Shown here: positions 29,070 through 34,756 of the stretch, in pieces | Layout: each line of letters opens with the position of its first letter | Position numbering within the stretch: the stretch's first letter is position 1 | Assembly: GCA_018624035.1 (NCBI GenBank) | Contig: JAAZUU010000012.1 | Location: forward strand, 1-34,756 | Length of the DNA stretch: 34,756 nt | From: Rhodobiaceae bacterium | GTDB lineage: Bacteria; Pseudomonadota; Alphaproteobacteria; Puniceispirillales; Puniceispirillaceae | Direction of reading: 5' to 3' | Made by a program: the position numbers and the translations under genes | The notes under the pieces: generated by a model | The model's database searches: none | Told to the model about the DNA's origin: nothing | The model's input: only the letters and a program-made list of their open reading frames with translations

Positions 29070-29300
29070 ATGCACCCTGCCAGATGCGCCATATGCATAC
29101 CCGTCATGGTGCTGCTTTGCGCCTGCGCGCAAAATCCGGCGTCACATGACGACATGACCGAACAATTCGGTTTCGGTGCGCTGGAGGGAGCAGATCTGCG
29201 GTCATTCCCGGATACACAGTTATTCGGGGACAGTATCGGTTGGCATCATGAGATGTTTGATCACAAGGCACTGCTTCGCTCCATAAGACCGCAGACATAA
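29070..29300 (+). CDS. Small putative lipoprotein, 76 aa, unknown function
   Basis: SD-like GGGAGG at 29058-29063, short signal sequence with lipobox-like CAC (MHPARCAICIPVMVLLCAC-AQNPAS). No family recognised. Confidence 0.5.
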   Translation: MHPARCAICIPVMVLLCACAQNPASHDDMTEQFGFGALEGADLRSFPDTQLFGDSIGWHHEMFDHKALLRSIRPQT

Positions 29301-29446
29301 ATCCCGTTTCGCCGACATTCCCTGCTCAACGCCCGCCGACAACGCGCCACTTTCCTCTGAATCGTTGCTGAATGACCGTTGAAACGCCGGCATCGCTGTG
29401 CCAGTCTCTCGCGGCATTCAGCCGTGTATGGAAAGGACTTCACGCC

Positions 29447-29914
29447 ATGGCAAACAACATTGACGCCCGCCTGCAGGAGCTTGGCATCACCATCCCCGAC
29501 GCACCGGCGCCAGCGGCGAATTACGTTCCCTTCACGATATCGGGCAATCTTGTCTTCGTGGCGGGACAGGTGCCCTTCGTCGATGGCAAGCTGACCGCGA
29601 CAGGCCGCATCGGCGAGGACGCCAGTGTCGAGGATGGCTATGAACAGGCCCGGATCTGCGCCATCAACCTGATCGCGCAGGTCAAGGTGGCCTGCGGCGG
29701 CGATCTCGACCGCGTCCGGCGCGTTGTCAAGCTTGGCGGCTTTGTGGCCTCGGCGCCCGATTTCACCGGCCAGCCCGGGGTGGTCAATGGCGCGTCCGAC
29801 CTGATGGTCGAGGTGTTCGGCGATGCTGGCAAACATTCCCGGTTCGCCGTCGGTGCGAATGCGCTGCCGCTTGGCTGTCTTGTCGAGGTTGACGGCATCT
29901 TCGAGATCGACTGA
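29447..29914 (+). CDS. RidA family (YjgF/YER057c/UK114) protein
   Basis: FTISGNLVFVAGQVPFVDGKL...INLIAQVKVACGGDLDRVRRVVKLGGFVAS...GVNGASDLMVEVFGDAGKHSRFAVGANALPLGCLVEVDGIFEI. Start MANNID preferred over the track start. Confidence 0.92.
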   Translation: MANNIDARLQELGITIPDAPAPAANYVPFTISGNLVFVAGQVPFVDGKLTATGRIGEDASVEDGYEQARICAINLIAQVKVACGGDLDRVRRVVKLGGFVASAPDFTGQPGVVNGASDLMVEVFGDAGKHSRFAVGANALPLGCLVEVDGIFEID

Positions 29915-29988
29915 TCACCGCGGTCCACCTTCATCATTCGAAAATGTCGCGCCCCCTTGCGGGGACGCCGACAGCGCGCCATGTCTGA

Positions 29989-31152
29989 ATGATGGATGGT
30001 GATGCCTATATCCTTGAACTCACGCCCTCGATCGACGCGCTGCCGGCTGCCGAGTGGGACCGGCTTGCCGGCACGGCCAATCCGTTTGTCAGCCACGCCT
30101 TTCTGAAGGCGCTGGAGGATGGCGGGGCGACCGGCGGCGACAGTGGCTGGGACCCGATGCATCTGGTGCTCCGCGACGCCGAGGGCCGCATGACGGCGGC
30201 GATGCCGCATTATCTGAAACATCATTCCTATGGCGAATATATCTTCGACCACAGCTGGGCCAACGCCTTCACGCGGGCTGGCGGGGATTATTACCCGAAG
30301 ATGCTGTCGGCGATCCCCTTCACGCCCGCCACAGGCCCCCGCTTCCTGACCGGTGATGCAACGCCCGAGATGGCGGCCCGGCTCCGCACCGCGCTGGCAG
30401 ACGGCATGACGCAGTATCTTGGCCGGCTCAACCTGTCATCGGCGCACATCAACTTTCTTCCCGAGGCCGACACAGCCCCGCTGGCGGCAGAGGGGTGGAT
30501 GATCCGCTCCTCGATCCAGTTTCACTGGCACAATGACGGTTATGAGACTTTCGATGATTTCCTCGCCGCGCTGTCATCACGCAAGCGCAAGAACATCCGC
30601 AAGGAACGGCGCACCGTCGCCGAGGCCGGGGTGCGTCTGCTGCGACTCAGCGGCGATGACATCTCGCCAGCGCATATCGACGATTTCTTCCGATTCTACA
30701 TGTCGACCATCGACCGGAAATGGGGCGGCGCCTATCTGACCCGCGAGGTGTTCCACCACCTGCGGGACAGCATGGCCGACAGCATGCTGCTGGTGATGGC
30801 CGAATATGACGGCCGGATCATCGGTGGCGCGTTGAATTTCATCGGCGAGGACACGCTGTTCGGTCGCAACTGGGGCGCCGATATCGACATCCCCTGCCTG
30901 CATTTCGAAGCCTGTTATTACCAGGCCATCGAGTTCGCCATCGAACGGCGGCTTCCGGTTGTCGAGGCTGGCGCACAGGGGTTCCACAAGGTGCAGCGCG
31001 GCTATATGCCGGTGACCACCCGCTCGGCGCACTGGATCGGGCATGACGGGTTCCGCGCCGCCGTCGAACGGTTTCTCGAGGCCGAAAGCCGCGGCATCGA
31101 TGCCGAGAAAAACGCCATCGAGATCGAGGCAAGTCCGTTCAGGAAAGCCTGA
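29989..31152 (+). CDS. FemAB-like / GNAT-fold protein (DUF482 family)
   Basis: NPFVSHAFLKALEDGGATGGDSGWDPMHLVLRD, YLKHHSYGEYIFDHSWANAF, RKRKNIRKERR, EAGAQGFHKVQRGYMPVTTRSAHW. Confidence 0.85.
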   Translation: MMDGDAYILELTPSIDALPAAEWDRLAGTANPFVSHAFLKALEDGGATGGDSGWDPMHLVLRDAEGRMTAAMPHYLKHHSYGEYIFDHSWANAFTRAGGDYYPKMLSAIPFTPATGPRFLTGDATPEMAARLRTALADGMTQYLGRLNLSSAHINFLPEADTAPLAAEGWMIRSSIQFHWHNDGYETFDDFLAALSSRKRKNIRKERRTVAEAGVRLLRLSGDDISPAHIDDFFRFYMSTIDRKWGGAYLTREVFHHLRDSMADSMLLVMAEYDGRIIGGALNFIGEDTLFGRNWGADIDIPCLHFEACYYQAIEFAIERRLPVVEAGAQGFHKVQRGYMPVTTRSAHWIGHDGFRAAVERFLEAESRGIDAEKNAIEIEASPFRKA

Positions 31153-31159
31153 TCCCGGC

Positions 31160-33451
31160 CTAGCCTTTCTCGGGTGCCGGTAGCGCGGTGCGTTTGCCGG
31201 GAAGCGCGCGTTGCGGGGCTGCCTTGGCGGTGACGACGATCTTGCCATCCCTAGCATCCACCAGCGCCAGCCCCCCTGACGCCAGATCGCCGAACAACAG
31301 CATGTCTGCCAGCGGCTTCTTGATGTGTTCCTGCACCACGCGTGACAGCGGCCGCGCACCGTAATTGCGATCGTAACCGCGTTCGGCAAGCCAGTCACGG
31401 GCCGCATCGGTCAGTTCGATCTCGACATTGCGCTCGGCAAGCTGCGCGTCAAGCTGCATGATGAATTTGTCGACAACAAGCCGGATCACATCCGTGCCAA
31501 GCGCCGCGAACGGAATGACGGCGTCGAGACGGTTCCGGAATTCCGGTGTGAACATCTTCTCGATCGCCTCGACATCAGCACCCTCGCGATTGTCACGATT
31601 GAAGCCGATGGCCTTCTTCGACAGCTCCTGCGCGCCGGCATTGGTCGTCATGATCAGGATGACATTGCGGAAATCCACAACCTTACCGTTATTATCGGTC
31701 AGCTTGCCGTGATCCATCACCTGAAGCAGGATGTTGAACAGGTCGGGATGCGCCTTCTCGATCTCGTCAAGAAGCAATACGGCATGCGGTGTCTGGTCAA
31801 CAGCATCGGTCAACAGACCGCCCTGATCAAAACCGACATAGCCCGGCGGCGCGCCGATCAACCGCGATACGGTATGACGTTCCATATATTCCGACATGTC
31901 GAAGCGCATCAGCTTGATCCCGAGCGCCTCGGCAAGCTGGCGTGCCGCCTCGGTCTTGCCGACACCGGTCGGCCCCGAGAACAGATAGTTGCCAACCGGC
32001 TTTTCAGGCTCACGCAAACCGGCGCGCGAAAGCTTGATCGCCGAGGCAAGCGCGGTGATGGCCTCATCCTGACCAAAGACAAGACGTTTCAGGTCATCCT
32101 CAAGCGAGGCCAGCGCGACCTTGTCGTCTCGGCTGACATGTTTTGGCGGGATCCGCGCCATTGTCGCAATGGTCGCCTCGATCTCCTTCTGGCCGACGGT
32201 CGCCTTGCGGCGCGAGGGTGGCAGCAGGTTCTGCGCCGCCGCCGCCTCGTCGATCACATCGATGGCCTTGTCAGGAAGCTTGCGGTCATTGATATAGCGG
32301 GCCGACAGATCGACCGCCGTCTTCAGCGCGGCGCTGGTGAAGCGAATCTTGTGATGATCCTCATAGCGGCTTTTCAGGCCGGCCAGAATCTTGATGGTGT
32401 CGGCCACCGTCGGTTCGATCACATCGATCTTCTGGAACCGGCGCACCAGCGCCCGGTCCTTTTCGAAATAGCCGCGATATTCCTTGTAGGTCGTCGACCC
32501 GATGCAGCGCATCGTGCCCTCCTGAAGCGCGGGTTTCAGCAGGTTGGAGGCATCCATGGCACCGCCCGAGGTTGCGCCGGCACCGATCACCGTGTGAATT
32601 TCGTCGATGAACAGGATCGCGTTGTCGTCATCCTGTACCGCCTTGACCACCGCTTTCAGCCGTTCCTCGAAATCACCACGATAGCGGGTACCGGCAAGCA
32701 GTTGCCCCATATCAAGGGCATAGATGACAGCGTTCGACAGCACATCCGGCACCTCGCCATTGTGAATGCGCAGGGCCAGACCTTCGGCAATCGCCGTTTT
32801 GCCAACGCCCGGGTCACCGACATAAAGAGGGTTGTTCTTGGTCCGGCGGCAGAGCACCTGAATTGTCCGGTCGACTTCGCGGTCACGCCCGATCAGCGGG
32901 TCAATCCGGCCGGCGGCGGCCTTGGCGATCAGGTCGACCGAATATTGGCTGAGCGGGTCCTGCCCCTCGACCTCGCCACTCTCTGCTTCCTTGGCTTCCT
33001 GCGTGCCGCGACCACCATTGCCCTCGGCACCATGGCTGATATAGGTGACAGCGTCGAGGCGCGTCATGTTCATCGATTTCAGGAACCAGACAGCGTGGCT
33101 CTCGCGCTCCGAGAAGATCGCGACAAGCACATTGGCGCCGGTGGCCACCTCGCGCCCGGATGACTGGGTATGAATGATGGCACGCTGGATCACCCGCTGG
33201 AAACTGGCGGTCGGCTGAACGTCGCCCTGACCGCTTGCGCTGACAATCGAGGCAAGCTCGTTTTCGATGAAATCCGCAAGCCGTGTCCGCAGCTGATCAA
33301 TGTCCACATTGCAGGCCGAAAGCACCTCAAGCGCGTCGCTGTCCTCGGTCAGAGCGAACAGCAGATGCTCCAGCGTGGCGAATTCATGGCTGTGCGATGT
33401 GGCCGTGCTCATCGCCCGGCGAAGCGTTTCCTCAAGCTCGCGTGACAGCAT
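31160..33451 (-). CDS. clpA: ATP-dependent Clp protease ATP-binding subunit ClpA
   Basis: Clp N-domain, two AAA+ modules (GDPGVGKTAIAEGLA; FSGPTGVGKTEAARQLAEALG), adjacent to clpS. Confidence 0.97.
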   Translation of the reverse strand: MLSRELEETLRRAMSTATSHSHEFATLEHLLFALTEDSDALEVLSACNVDIDQLRTRLADFIENELASIVSASGQGDVQPTASFQRVIQRAIIHTQSSGREVATGANVLVAIFSERESHAVWFLKSMNMTRLDAVTYISHGAEGNGGRGTQEAKEAESGEVEGQDPLSQYSVDLIAKAAAGRIDPLIGRDREVDRTIQVLCRRTKNNPLYVGDPGVGKTAIAEGLALRIHNGEVPDVLSNAVIYALDMGQLLAGTRYRGDFEERLKAVVKAVQDDDNAILFIDEIHTVIGAGATSGGAMDASNLLKPALQEGTMRCIGSTTYKEYRGYFEKDRALVRRFQKIDVIEPTVADTIKILAGLKSRYEDHHKIRFTSAALKTAVDLSARYINDRKLPDKAIDVIDEAAAAQNLLPPSRRKATVGQKEIEATIATMARIPPKHVSRDDKVALASLEDDLKRLVFGQDEAITALASAIKLSRAGLREPEKPVGNYLFSGPTGVGKTEAARQLAEALGIKLMRFDMSEYMERHTVSRLIGAPPGYVGFDQGGLLTDAVDQTPHAVLLLDEIEKAHPDLFNILLQVMDHGKLTDNNGKVVDFRNVILIMTTNAGAQELSKKAIGFNRDNREGADVEAIEKMFTPEFRNRLDAVIPFAALGTDVIRLVVDKFIMQLDAQLAERNVEIELTDAARDWLAERGYDRNYGARPLSRVVQEHIKKPLADMLLFGDLASGGLALVDARDGKIVVTAKAAPQRALPGKRTALPAPEKG

Positions 33452-33456
33452 CTGGA

Positions 33457-33780
33457 TTATTCCTTTTCAATCTGAAGTTGAAGCGGATGTTCATTCTGGC
33501 GGGCATGATCCATAACCTGGGTGGCTTTCGCCTCGGCGACCTCATAGCTGTAGACGCCGCACACGCCGACGCCGCGCTGGTGGACATTCAGCATGATGGC
33601 GGTGGCCTGCGAGTTCGTCATGTTGAAGAAACGTTGCAATACATAGACAACGAACTCCATCGGTGTGTAATCATCATTCAGCATGATGACCTTGTACATT
33701 GAAGGCTTCTTTGTCCGCTGGCGTGTCTCCAGTATGACCTGTGACTGACCGCCATCCTTGTCTGTTTTTCTGTCTGTCAT
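33457..33780 (-). CDS. clpS: ATP-dependent Clp protease adaptor ClpS
   Basis: [62 protein letters not shown] is the canonical ClpS core. Confidence 0.97.
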   Translation of the reverse strand: MTDRKTDKDGGQSQVILETRQRTKKPSMYKVIMLNDDYTPMEFVVYVLQRFFNMTNSQATAIMLNVHQRGVGVCGVYSYEVAEAKATQVMDHARQNEHPLQLQIEKE

Positions 33781-34042
33781 TGCCTGTCTTTGGTCTATCC
33801 GTGGCCGACCGGGATCTGTTGCGCGTCCCGGCGTCGATGGTGCCGGATCACCTGCATATTGTTCTTGAAATAACCACCGAAAGCAACCTGTCCGCGCTCC
33901 GTGACAGTGTCGTCCAAGACCATTTCATCAATGGATATTGGCGGTCATGCCCACCTTCGGAAGGGGCGTCGCGACAAAAAAGACAGCGATGCGTCAAAAA
34001 GGGCCAACAAGGCGCAAAAAGGCGGCCAGCAAGGTTGAAGAA

Positions 34043-34756
34043 ATGCTGAATAATACTATGATTATGCGCATTGCGGTGTGGTGGACACCATATATGGAGC
34101 TCAGATCAATGCTGCGCGGCGTCAAGACTGTCCTTGCAATGTCTGTCAGTCGACATAGCCGCCGCGTTCCCACTGCGTCGGGGCTCCGCATAGTCACCCT
34201 TTTTCTGGCCTGCATGGCACTGATCGGCGCGCTCGCCACCGCCGCGCCGCAGGCGCAGGCTGCCAAATATGCGGCAATTGTCATCGAGGAAACGTCGGGG
34301 CGGGTGCTGTTCGCCCGCAACGCCGACAAGACGCGCTATCCGGCATCGCTGACCAAGATCATGACACTCTATCTGCTGTTCGAGGAGCTTGAATCCGGCC
34401 GCGTGTCGATGTCGACAAGAATGCCCGTCTCGCGCGTTGCGGCCAGCCGTTCACCCTCGAAGCTCTATCTTCGCCAGGGTCAGAGCATTTCGGTCAAGGA
34501 TGCGATTTTTGCGCTGATCACGAAATCAGCCAATGACGTGGCCACCGTGGTGGCCGAGAAACTGTCGGGAACCGAGCGCGAATTCGGCAAGCGGATGACG
34601 CGCAAGGCACGCGCCCTTGGAATGACACGCACCACCTTCCGCAACGCCTCGGGCCTGCCGAACCGCCAGCAGCGCTCGACGGCGCGTGACATGGCGCGGC
34701 TTGCCATCGCCATCCGGCGCGATTTTCCCCAATATTTTGATTTCTTCTCCACCACC
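34043..34756 (+). CDS. D-alanyl-D-alanine carboxypeptidase (S11, DacF/PBP5-like), truncated at right window edge
   Basis: Manual translation: AAKYAAIVIEETSGRVLFARNADKTRYPASLTKIMTLYLLFEEL (SLTK), KSANDVATVVAEKLSG (SAN), FRNASGLPNRQQRSTARDMARLA. Open through window end and absent from ORF track. Start ambiguous (33947, 33989, 34043 or 34109 are in frame). Confidence 0.9.
   Translation, partial: MLNNTMIMRIAVWWTPYMELRSMLRGVKTVLAMSVSRHSRRVPTASGLRIVTLFLACMALIGALATAAPQAQAAKYAAIVIEETSGRVLFARNADKTRYPASLTKIMTLYLLFEELESGRVSMSTRMPVSRVAASRSPSKLYLRQGQSISVKDAIFALITKSANDVATVVAEKLSGTEREFGKRMTRKARALGMTRTTFRNASGLPNRQQRSTARDMARLAIAIRRDFPQYFDFFSTT

Noticed and set aside
28771-29155. Minus-strand ORFs 28771-29052 and 28886-29155 across the post-nrdJ gap
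   Set aside because: No SD or family match, and the sequence is dominated by inverted repeats, which argues for RNA structure rather than coding.
31709-33163. 484-aa plus-strand ORF antisense to clpA
   Set aside because: Shadow ORF of clpA with no recognisable motifs.
33741-34049. 102-aa plus-strand ORF overlapping the clpS start
   Set aside because: Antisense to clpS in its first part, no SD or family; the following real gene (D,D-carboxypeptidase) is in another frame.

Overview
This window looks like an ordinary core chromosomal region of an alphaproteobacterium. GC is high. Gene order includes rne-amiC-mrcA-prfB, aroQ-accB-accC-aat-DUF2155-mlaD-NDUFA12, clpS-clpA and B12-dependent nrdJ. 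I support about 27 protein-coding genes. Two of them run off the window edges and are missing from the ORF track: a cysteine desulfurase at the left end and a D-Ala-D-Ala carboxypeptidase at the right end. I found no mobile element, phage, CRISPR array, tRNA/rRNA gene or recognisable defence system. The signals not explained by protein coding are all non-coding. (1) A gap of about 430 bp after nrdJ (28700-29065) is dense in perfect inverted repeats, including a long-range stem that competes with local hairpins, and it lies upstream of a putative 76-aa lipoprotein. This is the best candidate here for an undescribed structured RNA. (2) Four perfect 13-bp tandem repeats end in the ribosome-binding site of aat. 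(3) A nested inverted repeat pairs across the start codon of a FemAB/GNAT-like gene. (4) A leader of about 390 nt upstream of rne has a good candidate promoter and hairpins. (5) A C8 tract sits in the loop of a 7-bp hairpin in the nrdJ leader. (6) A perfect inverted repeat lies upstream of bcp. All pairings were read by eye; no folding energies or database searches were run.
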